Part shown: positions 27,208 through 39,458 of the stretch, in pieces | Position numbering within the stretch: position 1 is the first letter of the stretch | Layout: each line of letters starts with the position of its first letter | Source: Desulfobacteraceae bacterium | Lineage (GTDB): Bacteria; Desulfobacterota; Desulfobacteria; Desulfobacterales; UBA5852 | DNA length: 64,000 nt | Reading direction: 5' to 3' | Assembly (NCBI GenBank): GCA_014237395.1 | Contig: JABZFP010000041.1 | Span: 337,742 to 401,741, forward strand | Position numbers and translations under genes: made by a program | Notes under the pieces: model-generated | What the model saw: the letters and a program-made list of their open reading frames with translations, nothing else | Database searches by the model: none | What the model was told of the DNA's origin: nothing

Positions 27208-27250
27208 GACAAATTTGTCATTTGTAGCCCAAATGTCTGACAATTTTGTT
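27208..27250. promoter_or_regulatory. Paired palindromes, putative enhancer for glutamate synthase
   Basis: GACAAATTTGTC (27208-27219, a perfect 12-bp palindrome) and GACAATTTTGTT (27239-27250) have centres 31 bp apart, 133 and 102 bp upstream of the sigma-54 promoter centre. Spacing and position copy the glnD and glnK2 arrangements. Confidence 0.55.
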
Positions 27251-27338
27251 GTATTTTACGCGTCAGTCGTGCCGGGTTGCCGTTTTCAATCCATTTAACA
27301 TGCTGAAATTATATCAGGCTATGGATACTGCCGATGCG

Positions 27339-27354
27339 TGGCATGTCTGTTGCT
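27339..27354 (+). promoter_or_regulatory. Sigma-54 (RpoN) promoter of the glutamate synthase operon
   Basis: TGGCAT-GTCTG-TTGCT differs from the -24/-12 consensus only in the sixth base. It lies 192 bp before the first start codon, leaving a leader of about 180 nt that can form a CCCGTT/AACGGG hairpin. Confidence 0.75.
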
Positions 27355-27545
27355 AAGTTAACCCAAGCCGCATCCGTATGACGTCATCGGCGGGACCGGT
27401 CGTCCGCCTCTCGTCCGGCATGCGGTTCCCGTTTGGTCGTCTCCTGCGGCAACGGGTGTCTTGTTTGGACGGGAAGCGATAAAGACATATCGGTCGATGG
27501 TTGATCGGTTATCCGAAAGATTTCGGGCAAGGAGGACCAAAAGAC

Positions 27546-28676
27546 ATGTGCCGTTTATTTGCCATAACCAGTGAAGATCCCGTTTCTCCCATGGTGGCGC
27601 TCGAGGCGCTGGATGTCATGCGGGAAGGGCACGACGGATCCGGTGTGGGCCTTTTCCTGCGCGATCTGGGCGGGGCCTTTGAAGATATAAAGGATGCGCC
27701 CGTTTTATCCGGTATTTTCAGTGAAGCCGGTTTGAAACGACTGGATGCCTATATGATGGACCTGGGCTTCATGACCAAATACAAATTGTCCATCAAGGTG
27801 CCCAAAACACCGCCGCCGGGCGTCCCCCGGCGGGACATCTATCTGGTACGGGCCTATGAATATCCCGAGGATTGGGACGGGCTGCCCCAGAGTGTATTGT
27901 ACGACCGGCTGCTGGAAACCCGGCTCATTCTGCGGGCCATGGGGGAAGAAACCGGCGACATGATCGTTTTTTCCTTCTGGCCGGATGTGATCATGATCAA
28001 GGAAATCGGCGATCCCTTGCGCGTGGCCCGGCACCTGCAACTGGACCGCAAGGAGCTTCAGGCCCGGGTCATCATGGCGCAGGGGCGCCAGAACACCAAC
28101 TACGCCATCAACCTCTACGCCTGTCACCCGTTTTTCGTCCAGGGCTTTTCCACCATGACCAACGGCGAAAACACGGCTTTCATTCCCATCCGGGAATATC
28201 TCGAATCCCGCGGGTTTCCGGGTTATGCCGGCTACCAGTCGGACTCGGAGGTCTTTTCCCACATTCTGCATTTTGCCGTGACCCGTCTGGGGCTGGGGGT
28301 CGAATCCTACAAACACATCATTACACCGCTCCAGGATGGGGACCTTCAGCAGCATCCCAACCGGCAACTGTTGCAGAATTTGAAACAGACCTGCCGCAAG
28401 TTGATCATCGACGGTCCCAATTGCGTCATCGGGTCCCTGCCGGACCACAGCCTGTTCATGGTGCAGGACCGTAAAAAGCTGCGCCCCGGCGTGGTGGGCG
28501 GCCGCCCCGGCCGCTTCGCCTTCTCCTCGGAGCTTTGCGGACTGGATGCCGCGATTCCGGACCGCGATAAACGCCAGGATTTTCAACCCATGCATCTCGA
28601 CACCGCGATCGTCAATGCGGATCGTCAGGAGGTTAAGATATGCCGTCAGACGGAGTCATTGCACCTTTCTCATTGA
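27546..28676 (+). CDS. Glutamate synthase glutaminase subunit (GltB1-type, class II amidotransferase)
   Basis: A 376-residue N-terminal-nucleophile amidotransferase. The start MCRLFAITSED places Cys2 as catalytic after Met removal. QGRQNTNYAINLYACHPFFVQGFSTMTNGEN carries the glutamine-binding Asn/Gly segment. It corresponds to the amidotransferase third of bacterial GltB, made as a separate polypeptide as in archaea and some anaerobes. AAGGAGG lies 10 bp before the ATG. Its end overlaps the next gene by 37 bp, implying coupled translation. Confidence 0.9.
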   Translation: MCRLFAITSEDPVSPMVALEALDVMREGHDGSGVGLFLRDLGGAFEDIKDAPVLSGIFSEAGLKRLDAYMMDLGFMTKYKLSIKVPKTPPPGVPRRDIYLVRAYEYPEDWDGLPQSVLYDRLLETRLILRAMGEETGDMIVFSFWPDVIMIKEIGDPLRVARHLQLDRKELQARVIMAQGRQNTNYAINLYACHPFFVQGFSTMTNGENTAFIPIREYLESRGFPGYAGYQSDSEVFSHILHFAVTRLGLGVESYKHIITPLQDGDLQQHPNRQLLQNLKQTCRKLIIDGPNCVIGSLPDHSLFMVQDRKKLRPGVVGGRPGRFAFSSELCGLDAAIPDRDKRQDFQPMHLDTAIVNADRQEVKICRQTESLHLSH

Positions 28677-30274
28677 GCATCAAGGATCTGCCCTGGCAGA
28701 TCGCATGGGATAAAGATAAATGCACGCTCTGCGGCCGGTGCACGGCTAGCTGCCCGGTCAATGCGATTGAGCTGGGGGTCTTTCGCAAACGCCAGGTGGT
28801 GCCGGCCGTGGGGCAGCTCGAGGCCCCTGAAAATGAATACAGCCTGTATTACGGCATCCGCCAGAAGACCGATCCGTCCTATGCCTGTATCGGGTGCGCC
28901 ATGTGCAATATGGTCTGCCCCAATGATGCCATCATTCCCATGCACGGCGATGAAATCGACAAGCTGCGCATGCACATCAACCGGGGGGGGCAGCCGCGCC
29001 GCCGGGGGGGACGCCGCAACGATCCCGGCAGCCTGCTGGACATGATCAAGTTTATCCGGATTTCCATGTTGACTGATCCGGCGCTGGATGCCGGACGGCA
29101 CGAATTCGAGTTGCGCACGCTTCTGGGGCGGGTGCTGCCGCCGGAGCAGAGCCTCAAATTCATGGCGGAAAACGGGTGGATCCCACCGGTTCGGGAGATC
29201 TATCCGCTCATGATCGGCGGCATGTCCTTCGGGGCGCTTTCGCCCAACATGTGGGAAGGCCTTCAACTGGGGGTGACCTATCTCAACGAGGAACTCAACA
29301 TGCCGGTGCGCATCTGCACCGGTGAGGGCGGCTGCCCGCCGCGCCTGCTGCGGTCGCGGTTTCTCAAATATGTCATTTTGCAGATCGCCAGCGGGTATTT
29401 CGGGTGGGACGAAATCATTCATGCCCTGCCGGAAATGAAGGAGGACCCCTGCGCCATCGAGATCAAGTACGGCCAGGGCGCCAAACCCGGAGATGGCGGT
29501 CTGCTCATGTGGTACAAGGTCAACCAGCTTATCGCGGCCATCCGCGGCGTGCCCCAGGGGGTCAGTTTGCCCAGCCCGCCGACGCACCAGACCCAGTATT
29601 CCATCGAGGAATCCGTGGCCAAGATGATCCAGTCCATGTACATGGCCTGGGGCTTCCGGGTGCCGGTCTACCCCAAGATTTCAGGGTCCAGCACCGCCCT
29701 GGCCGTATTGAACAACCTGACGCGCAACCCCTACGCCGCAGGGCTGGCCATCGACGGTGAGGATGGCGGCACCGGGGCCGCCTATGGTGTGTCCATGAAT
29801 CACATGGGCTATCCCATTGCCAGCAACATCCGCGACAGTTACCTGAACCTGACCAAGATCGGCATGCAGAACGAGATCCCCATTATCGCCGGGGGCGGCA
29901 TCGGTAAAACCGGTAATCTGGCCGCCAATGCGGCGGCCCTGATCATGCTGGGCGCCAGTGCGGTGCAGATGGGAAAATATATCATGCAGGCCGCGGCCGG
30001 CTGCCTCGGTTCTGAGAACGACCGCTGCAATATCTGCAACATCGGCCTGTGCCCCAAAGGCATCACCTCCCAGGACCCCCGGCTTTACCGGCGCCTGGAC
30101 GTGGACCAGGTGGCGGAACGGGTGGTGGATGTTTTTCTCAGTTTCGATACGGAACTTCGCAAGATCGTAGCCCCCCTGGGGCGGTCGACGACACTGCCCA
30201 TCGGCATGTCCGATGCCCTTGGGATCAACGACTACAACGCTGCCCAGCGCTTGAAGATCAACTATGTGGTCTGA
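28640..30274 (+). CDS. Glutamate synthase FMN subunit with ferredoxin domain (GltB2-type)
   Basis: A 544-residue protein. Residues 20-100 hold two [4Fe-4S] motifs (C28, C31, C34, C38, and the CIGCAMCNMVCP group near 78-88). The rest is the FMN-binding glutamate synthase barrel, with the GEGGCPPRLLRSRF start, IKYGQGAKPGDGG, GEDGGTGAAYG and the GGGIGKTGNLA phosphate-binding loop. The closing Cys cluster CNICNIGLCPKG binds the [3Fe-4S] centre. It reduces 2-iminoglutarate to glutamate. AGGAGG precedes the ATG. Confidence 0.92.
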   Translation: MPSDGVIAPFSLSIKDLPWQIAWDKDKCTLCGRCTASCPVNAIELGVFRKRQVVPAVGQLEAPENEYSLYYGIRQKTDPSYACIGCAMCNMVCPNDAIIPMHGDEIDKLRMHINRGGQPRRRGGRRNDPGSLLDMIKFIRISMLTDPALDAGRHEFELRTLLGRVLPPEQSLKFMAENGWIPPVREIYPLMIGGMSFGALSPNMWEGLQLGVTYLNEELNMPVRICTGEGGCPPRLLRSRFLKYVILQIASGYFGWDEIIHALPEMKEDPCAIEIKYGQGAKPGDGGLLMWYKVNQLIAAIRGVPQGVSLPSPPTHQTQYSIEESVAKMIQSMYMAWGFRVPVYPKISGSSTALAVLNNLTRNPYAAGLAIDGEDGGTGAAYGVSMNHMGYPIASNIRDSYLNLTKIGMQNEIPIIAGGGIGKTGNLAANAAALIMLGASAVQMGKYIMQAAAGCLGSENDRCNICNIGLCPKGITSQDPRLYRRLDVDQVAERVVDVFLSFDTELRKIVAPLGRSTTLPIGMSDALGINDYNAAQRLKINYVV

Positions 30275-30329
30275 TCGTCACGGGTTGCCCCGGGGGTGAT
30301 CATTTTCGTATTTGTATGGGAGAGGGTTC

Positions 30330-32675
30330 ATGAGCAGTGACGCAAACCAGGAAAGCATCTCTTATCATATCATTTCCGGCCGGCAGGATGGCGAGCGGAT
30401 CGAATCCCGCGTGCTGGAAGAAAAAATACAGGAAGCGGTGGTCAGTGGTGAGCGCTGCCTGAAAATTCTGGCGTTCGGTCAGCACGGGATCGGCGGCCGC
30501 CTCTGGCGGGCGGGCGAAGAACCGGTTCGTCTGCTGATCGAGGGCCCCCCGGGGCAGCGCCTGGGTTCCATGGGGTTTCCCAATACCTTGATTGAAGTGG
30601 AAGGGCCGGCGTCCGACGACACCGGCTGGCTGAATGCCGGGGCCGAGATCGTCATCCACGGCAATGCCGGCAACGGAACGGCCAATGCCATGGCCCAGGG
30701 CAAAGTCCAGGTCGCCGGCAGCATCGGGGCGCGCGGCATGACCATGACCAAGCGCAATCCCCGCTTTGCGCCGCCCGAGCTCTGGGTGCTGGGGTCGGTG
30801 GGGGATTATTTCGGCGAATTCATGGCCGGTGGCACGGCCGTGATTTGCGGTATCGATCCCCAGACGCCGGACAACGTGCTGGGCTACCGGCCTTTTGTGG
30901 GCATGGTCGGCGGCAAAGTGTTTTTTCGCGGGCCGCACGGCGGCTTCAGCCAGACCGATGCCAAGCTGAGCGCCATTGATGACGACGACTGGACCTGGCT
31001 GCAGGACCACCTGCAGGTTTTCCTGCAGCGCATTCGCCGGGAGGATCTGGCCGGAACCCTGGCCGATCGCACGGCCTGGCAATTGCTGGAAGCCCGCACC
31101 GCCCAGGAGAAAACCGGTCGTTCGATGCGTGCCATGGCTGATTTCAGGCGGGATGTCTGGGACAAGGAACTGGGCCGGGGGGGCATCATCGGCGACCTGT
31201 CGGATCTGGATCGCAGCCAGATTTCGGTCATCACCACGGGCGACTTGCGCCGTTACGTGCCGGTCTGGGAAAACCGCAAATACGCCTCGCCTTGTGAAGC
31301 CTCCTGCCCTTCGGGGATTCCCGTTCAGGACCGCTGGCGGCTGGTCCGGGAGGGGCGGGTGGACGAGGCCGTGGACCTGTCGCTGGCCTACACCCCGTTT
31401 CCGGCCACGGTGTGCGGCTACCTGTGCCCCAATCTCTGCATGAGCGCCTGCACGCGCCATACCGCCCTCATGGAACCGGTGGATATCCGCGGTCTCGGCC
31501 AGGCCAGTGTGAGTGCCGTGCTGCCGGAATTGCCGCCGGAAAGCGGCCGCAAAATCGCGGTGATCGGTGGCGGCGCGGCCGGCATTTCGGTGGCCTGGCA
31601 GCTGCGGCGCAGCGGCCATACGGCCACGGTGTTCGATACGTCAGCCGTTCTGGGAGGGAAGATCGCTTCGGTCATTCCCAGCACCCGCATTCCGGAAGAA
31701 GTCGTCACGGCCGAGCTGGAGCGGGTCCGCCAGGTCATCCCGCATGTGCATCTTCAGCAGGCCATCCAGAAGGAAGATTTGCAGCAGATGCGCGAAGATT
31801 ACGATTTCGTCGTCCTGGCCACGGGGGCCCAGAAACCCCGCGTCATGCCGATTCCCGGCAAGGAGCGGCTGGTGACGGCGCTGGATTTCCTGGCGGACGC
31901 CAAAGCCGGCCGGGCCATCGTGGGCAAACAGGTGGTCATCATCGGGGCGGGCAACGTGGGGTGCGATGTGGCCACCGAGGCCCATCGCCTGGGGGCGGAC
32001 GACATCACGTTGATCGATATCCAGGAACCGCTTTCCTTCGGCAAGGAACGTGAAGCCGCCGAAGCGGCGGGGGCCAAGTTCCGTTGGCCCTGCTTTACCA
32101 AGGAGGTCACCGCGGAAGGCGTCGTTCTGGCCGACGGGGAGCTTCTGCCGGCCGCCACGGTGTTCATTTCCATCGGCGATGCGCCGGATTTAAGCTTCCT
32201 GCCGGAGGAGGTGGCCACCGAACGCGGTTTTGTGGCCGTGAATGAGTTTTTCCAGACCACGGACGCGCGCATTTTTGCGATCGGCGACACCGTCAAACCC
32301 GGCCTGCTGACGGATGCCATCGGCGCCGGGCGGACGGCCGCCGCCGCCATCATCGACATGCTGGAGGGGCGGCGCCCGGTGGGCGACACCCGCCAGATGA
32401 TCGACAAAAAAAGGATTTCACTGGAATATTTCGACCCCCGGGTGATCGAATACGAAAACATCGACCACTGCGGTTCGCAATGCTCTTCCTGCGGTGCCTG
32501 CCGGGACTGCGGCATCTGCGCTGCGGTCTGCCCCTACAGCGCCATCACCCGGGAAGAAACCCCCGACGGCAGCTATGAATACGTGGTGGACGCTGAGCGC
32601 TGCATCGGGTGTGGTTTCTGTGCGGGGGCCTGCCCCTGTGGGATCTGGGACCTGGTGGAGAATACGCCGCTCTGA
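30330..32675 (+). CDS. Glutamate synthase GXGXG domain fused to a GltD-like oxidoreductase
   Basis: A 781-residue fusion. Residues 1-250 are the GXGXG beta-helix (GltB3), with the GNAGNGTANAMAQGKVQVAGSIG repeats. Residues 320-680 are a GltD-like flavoprotein: SPCEASCPSGIPVQDRW, FAD loop IAVIGGGAAGISVAW, and NAD(P)H loop VVIIGAGNVGCDVA. The C-terminus adds two [4Fe-4S] motifs (CSSCGACRDCGICAAVCP and CIGCGFCAGACPCG). It completes the split glutamate synthase and delivers electrons from NAD(P)H or ferredoxin. GAGAGGG precedes the ATG at 30330. Confidence 0.92.
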   Translation: MSSDANQESISYHIISGRQDGERIESRVLEEKIQEAVVSGERCLKILAFGQHGIGGRLWRAGEEPVRLLIEGPPGQRLGSMGFPNTLIEVEGPASDDTGWLNAGAEIVIHGNAGNGTANAMAQGKVQVAGSIGARGMTMTKRNPRFAPPELWVLGSVGDYFGEFMAGGTAVICGIDPQTPDNVLGYRPFVGMVGGKVFFRGPHGGFSQTDAKLSAIDDDDWTWLQDHLQVFLQRIRREDLAGTLADRTAWQLLEARTAQEKTGRSMRAMADFRRDVWDKELGRGGIIGDLSDLDRSQISVITTGDLRRYVPVWENRKYASPCEASCPSGIPVQDRWRLVREGRVDEAVDLSLAYTPFPATVCGYLCPNLCMSACTRHTALMEPVDIRGLGQASVSAVLPELPPESGRKIAVIGGGAAGISVAWQLRRSGHTATVFDTSAVLGGKIASVIPSTRIPEEVVTAELERVRQVIPHVHLQQAIQKEDLQQMREDYDFVVLATGAQKPRVMPIPGKERLVTALDFLADAKAGRAIVGKQVVIIGAGNVGCDVATEAHRLGADDITLIDIQEPLSFGKEREAAEAAGAKFRWPCFTKEVTAEGVVLADGELLPAATVFISIGDAPDLSFLPEEVATERGFVAVNEFFQTTDARIFAIGDTVKPGLLTDAIGAGRTAAAAIIDMLEGRRPVGDTRQMIDKKRISLEYFDPRVIEYENIDHCGSQCSSCGACRDCGICAAVCPYSAITREETPDGSYEYVVDAERCIGCGFCAGACPCGIWDLVENTPL

Positions 32676-32713
32676 TCGAAGGGCATATCCGGTACAAACG
32701 GCGGCGCGCTGTT

Positions 32714-32745
32714 CCGGCCCCTCCCGGTATGGGGAAAGGGGCCGG
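32714..32745 (+). terminator. Probable terminator of the glutamate synthase operon
   Basis: CCGGCCCC (32714-32721) pairs with GGGGCCGG (32738-32745); a short TTTACTATT tail follows. The poor T-run makes it a moderate call. Confidence 0.5.
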
Positions 32746-32849
32746 TTTACTATTGATAAATCGGCACAAGTTCATTACTAGCTACGGGTTTTAGAAATAG
32801 ATTCGATCGGGCTTTCGGCGCCCGCGTCAGGATAATGGATAGGAATCCC

Positions 32850-33998
32850 ATGAAAGCATTGCTTGCACTTGAAGACGGGCGAACGTTCAAATGCCGTTCG
32901 TTCACAGGCCCGGGGGAATCCCAGGGCGAGGTGGTGTTCAACACCAGCATGACCGGCTACCAGGAGGTGCTGACCGACCCTTCTTATCGCGGCCAACTGG
33001 TGACCATGACCTATCCCCTGGTGGGCAATTACGGTGTCAATTCTGAAGATGTGGAGTCCGATCGCATCCAGGTGGCCGCCTTTATCATCAAGGAGTACCA
33101 GCCGTTTTACAGCAACTACCGCGCCACCGGATCCCTGGCAGAATATCTGCAGTCCCAGGGCGTGATGGGCATCGAAGCGCTGGACACCCGTGCCTTGACC
33201 CGGCACATCCGCAAGGCCGGTGCCATGCGCGCGTATCTCTCGACGTCGATTCTGGACACGGCCGCGGCGGTGGCCAAAGCCCGGTCGATCCCCGGCATGG
33301 AGGGCCAGGACCTGGCCAGGATCGTCACGACAGACCGGCCCTATCGATGGGTGGCGGGGCAGCCGGTTGCTTTAGGCGAGGACGAAGGGCTGGATCGAAG
33401 CGACCTCTGGCAAGGCGACGGCTCCCGGCACCGCGTGGTGGCCCTGGATTTCGGCATCAAGTACAATATCCTGCGCTGCCTCGACCAGGCCGGCTTTGAG
33501 GTGATCGTGGTGCCGGCCGAGACATCCGCGGACACCATCCGTGCCATGGCGCCGCATGGCATTTTCCTGTCCAACGGGCCGGGGGACCCGGAGCCCGTGA
33601 CTTACGCCATTGAAACGATCCGCGATCTCATCGGCTATCGTCCCATGTTCGGCATTTGCCTGGGCCACCAGTTGCTGGGCCTGGCATTAGGCGGGCGGAC
33701 CTACAAGCTCAAGTTCGGTCATCGGGGTGCCAATCAGCCGGTCAAGCACCTGGCCAGCGGGCGGATCGAGATTACCTCCCAGAACCACGGTTTTGCCGTG
33801 GACCCGGAATCGCTCGCGGACAAGGATGTGGAGATCACCCACATTAACCTCAATGACCAGACCCTGGAAGGTTTCCGAAGCCGCCGGGAGCCGCTCTACG
33901 CGGTGCAGTATCACCCGGAGGCATCGCCGGGACCGCATGATGCGCGCTATCTTTTCGGGGAGTTCAAGCAAATGATGGACGCCAACCCAGGCGCCTGA
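32850..33998 (+). CDS. carA: Carbamoyl-phosphate synthase small subunit
   Basis: A 382-residue CarA that hydrolyses glutamine and passes ammonia to CarB for pyrimidine and arginine synthesis. It has the N-terminal MKALLALEDGRTF domain with TSMTGYQEVLTDPSY. The class I amidotransferase triad is the Cys of FGICLGHQLLGLALGG, with His and Glu in VQYHPEASPGPHD. AGGA lies before the ATG at 32850. carB begins 90 bp downstream. Confidence 0.96.
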   Translation: MKALLALEDGRTFKCRSFTGPGESQGEVVFNTSMTGYQEVLTDPSYRGQLVTMTYPLVGNYGVNSEDVESDRIQVAAFIIKEYQPFYSNYRATGSLAEYLQSQGVMGIEALDTRALTRHIRKAGAMRAYLSTSILDTAAAVAKARSIPGMEGQDLARIVTTDRPYRWVAGQPVALGEDEGLDRSDLWQGDGSRHRVVALDFGIKYNILRCLDQAGFEVIVVPAETSADTIRAMAPHGIFLSNGPGDPEPVTYAIETIRDLIGYRPMFGICLGHQLLGLALGGRTYKLKFGHRGANQPVKHLASGRIEITSQNHGFAVDPESLADKDVEITHINLNDQTLEGFRSRREPLYAVQYHPEASPGPHDARYLFGEFKQMMDANPGA

Positions 33999-34088
33999 GC
34001 GCGGTCGGCGTTGTTGGATGGCGATCCGTCCAAGAGGCCGGATAAGCGCGGATCACCAAGCGAACCTAACTATTACGGACAACCGTTC

Positions 34089-37343
<3,255 letters not shown>

Positions 37344-37388
37344 ACCACCCTTCCACATGATATCGAGTATCTCTGGAGAGCGCTATCG

Positions 37389-38804
37389 ATGATACCCTTT
37401 GACGAAAGACCCCGTGAGGCCTGCGGGCTTTTTGGCATCCACGGACATCCGGACGCCTCGAAGCTGACCTATTTCGGGCTCTACGCCCTGCAGCACCGGG
37501 GGCAGGAAAGTGCCGGCATCGCGGTCTGCCAGGATAAAACCATCGTAGGCCACAAGGGCATGGGACTGGTTCCCGATGTCTTTGAAATGCATCACCTGGA
37601 GCAGTTGCGCGGCCTGAGTGCGGTGGGACATGTGCGCTACTCCACGACCGGCAGTTCCATCCTCGGCAATGCGCAGCCCTTTTTCGTACGTCACCAGCAT
37701 CGATCCTATGCCCTGGCCCACAACGGCAATCTCGTCAATGCGCATATCCTCAAGGACGAACTGGAACGGTCGGGTTCCATCTTCCAGACCACCATGGACA
37801 GCGAGGTGTTTCTGCACCTTTTTGTCAAAAACCTGAAGCATGGATTTGAGGGTGCGTTGGTCGAGACGGCCAAACGGCTGCAGGGGGCTTTTTCGTTTGT
37901 GCTGCTGACCAGCGAGGGCGAAGTGGTGGGTATCAAGGATCCCAATGGGTTTCGCCCGCTCTGCCTGGGGCGTCTCAACGGCAGTTATGTCCTGGCGTCG
38001 GAGACCTGTGCCCTGGACCTGGTGGAAGCGGAATTCGTGCGGGAGCTGGACCCGGGTGAAATCGTCATCATTGGCGAGAAGGGGGTCAAAAGCATTCAAA
38101 CCCAGCCGGAAGGGACCAAGCGAACCTTCTGTATATTCGAATTCATTTATTTCGCGCGCCCGGACAGCACGTTTTTCGGGAAAAATGTCTATCTGACCAG
38201 AAAGGCCCATGGGCGCCAGCTGGCCAAGGAAGCGCCGGCCGAAGCGGATTTTGTGATGCCCTTTCCCGATTCGGGAACCTACGCCGCCTTGGGGTTTTCG
38301 GAAGCGTCCGGCATTCCGTTCGAAATGGGCATGATCCGCAACCATTATATCGGACGGACCTTTATCCAGCCGACCCAGAGCATGCGCGATTTCGGCGTGC
38401 GGGTGAAGCTGAACCCGGTGAAGGAACTGCTGAAGGGCAAGGATATCGTTATTATCGAGGACTCCATCATCCGCGGCACCACGGTCAAAACCCGTGTCAA
38501 ATCTCTGCGGGCGCTGGGCGTGCGGCATGTCCATCTGCGCGTCAGCGGTCCCCCGCACCGGTTTCCCTGCCATTACGGCATCGATTTTTCCACGAAGGGC
38601 GAACTGATCGCGGCCCGCATGTCGGTGGAAGAATTGCGAAAACACCTGGGGTTGGATTCCCTGGCGTATCTCAGCCTGCCGGGCCTGTTAGAATCCACCG
38701 GGGTCGAACACCCGGAAAATCATTTCTGTAAAGCATGCTTCGATGGCTGTTATCCGGTGGATTTCGATGGCGCGCTTTCCAAAAACTGTATGGAAATGCT
38801 ATAG
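37389..38804 (+). CDS. purF: Amidophosphoribosyltransferase
   Basis: A 471-residue PurF, the first committed step of purine synthesis (PRPP plus glutamine to phosphoribosylamine). A short propeptide MIPFDERPREA precedes the nucleophile Cys12 of CGLFGIHG. LAHNGNLVN follows, and the PRPP-binding motif VIIEDSIIRGTT is near residue 358. Cysteines in the C-terminal FCKACFDGCYPV suggest the [4Fe-4S] form found in Bacillus. It follows carB by 45 bp. Confidence 0.96.
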   Translation: MIPFDERPREACGLFGIHGHPDASKLTYFGLYALQHRGQESAGIAVCQDKTIVGHKGMGLVPDVFEMHHLEQLRGLSAVGHVRYSTTGSSILGNAQPFFVRHQHRSYALAHNGNLVNAHILKDELERSGSIFQTTMDSEVFLHLFVKNLKHGFEGALVETAKRLQGAFSFVLLTSEGEVVGIKDPNGFRPLCLGRLNGSYVLASETCALDLVEAEFVRELDPGEIVIIGEKGVKSIQTQPEGTKRTFCIFEFIYFARPDSTFFGKNVYLTRKAHGRQLAKEAPAEADFVMPFPDSGTYAALGFSEASGIPFEMGMIRNHYIGRTFIQPTQSMRDFGVRVKLNPVKELLKGKDIVIIEDSIIRGTTVKTRVKSLRALGVRHVHLRVSGPPHRFPCHYGIDFSTKGELIAARMSVEELRKHLGLDSLAYLSLPGLLESTGVEHPENHFCKACFDGCYPVDFDGALSKNCMEML

Positions 38805-38843
38805 TCGCTTCAACCATGACGTCACATTGATGCGGGGGGAGCC

Positions 38844-39344
38844 ATGCAGGAATCGCGTTATCTCAAAGATAACCTGGAAAACATCCAGCGACTGATGTCC
38901 ATCCCGGCTTTGCGTAATTTTGAGACCAGCAATCTCAGCCGCCTGTTGCACCTCAGTAAAATGCGCGAATATGAGGCGAATGAGCCGATCATCAAGGAAG
39001 GTGATGAAGACCCCTGGCTGTATTTCCTGCTGGAAGGCAGTGTCCGCATTACGAAAAATGATGTCGAGATCGGTACCCTGAGCGAGGTGGGGGAGGTCTT
39101 CGGCGAGATGCGCATCATCGACAGCCAGATCCGTTCCGCCACTGTGGTCGCGCTGGAACCGACCGTCTGCCTGGCCATCAACACCATGGCCAAAGATCGC
39201 ATGGCCGGCACGAGCGACCGGGATGAGCAGCTGGACTTTCTCCTCCTGCTGTACCGGATTTTCGCCGAGTTCCTTTCCATTCGCCTGCGCTTGACCAACG
39301 AGGAATTGATCAAGGCCAACAAAATTCTCAAGGCGCTGGCTTAG
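38844..39344 (+). CDS. Single-domain cyclic-nucleotide-binding protein
   Basis: A 166-residue protein. Residues 20-130 form a cNMP-binding beta-roll (IIKEGDEDPWLYFLLEGSVRIT, then GEVFGEMRIID), and a helical tail follows. No HTH domain is present, so it is not a CRP-type transcription factor. It may act as a sensor or partner subunit. Whether it binds cAMP or cGMP is unclear: the phosphate cassette FGEMRIIDSQIRSATV keeps the Glu and one Arg. GGGGGAG precedes the ATG. Confidence 0.8.
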   Translation: MQESRYLKDNLENIQRLMSIPALRNFETSNLSRLLHLSKMREYEANEPIIKEGDEDPWLYFLLEGSVRITKNDVEIGTLSEVGEVFGEMRIIDSQIRSATVVALEPTVCLAINTMAKDRMAGTSDRDEQLDFLLLLYRIFAEFLSIRLRLTNEELIKANKILKALA

Positions 39345-39363
39345 TGGCCCTATTCATAAATAC

Positions 39364-39420
39364 GATGGCATTCGATGGGCGCTTCGCGCGCCTTGCCATC
39401 CGGGCGCATCGCCCGTCTCG
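39364..39420. repeat. Compact hairpin cluster, REP-like
   Basis: ATGGCA (39364-39369) pairs with TGCCAT (39394-39399) around an inner GGCGC/GCGCC stem. Immediately after comes CGGGCG-cat-CGCCCG. It lies between two rightward genes, with no T-run. It could be a palindromic intergenic repeat or an mRNA-stabilising element; copy number cannot be seen here. Confidence 0.3.
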
Positions 39421-39458
39421 GTGCCTCACCGTATATACGAACAGGACCACTTAGCCCC

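Noticed and set aside
30300..31619. 439-codon minus-strand frame
   Set aside because: Antisense to the GXGXG-GltD fusion gene; no family resemblance.
34011..34088. N-terminal extension of CarB
   Set aside because: The extra 26 residues are not CarB-like and the family start aligns with the ATG at 34089.
37383..38645. 420-codon minus-strand open frame
   Set aside because: Antisense shadow of purF with no recognisable domain or ribosome site.
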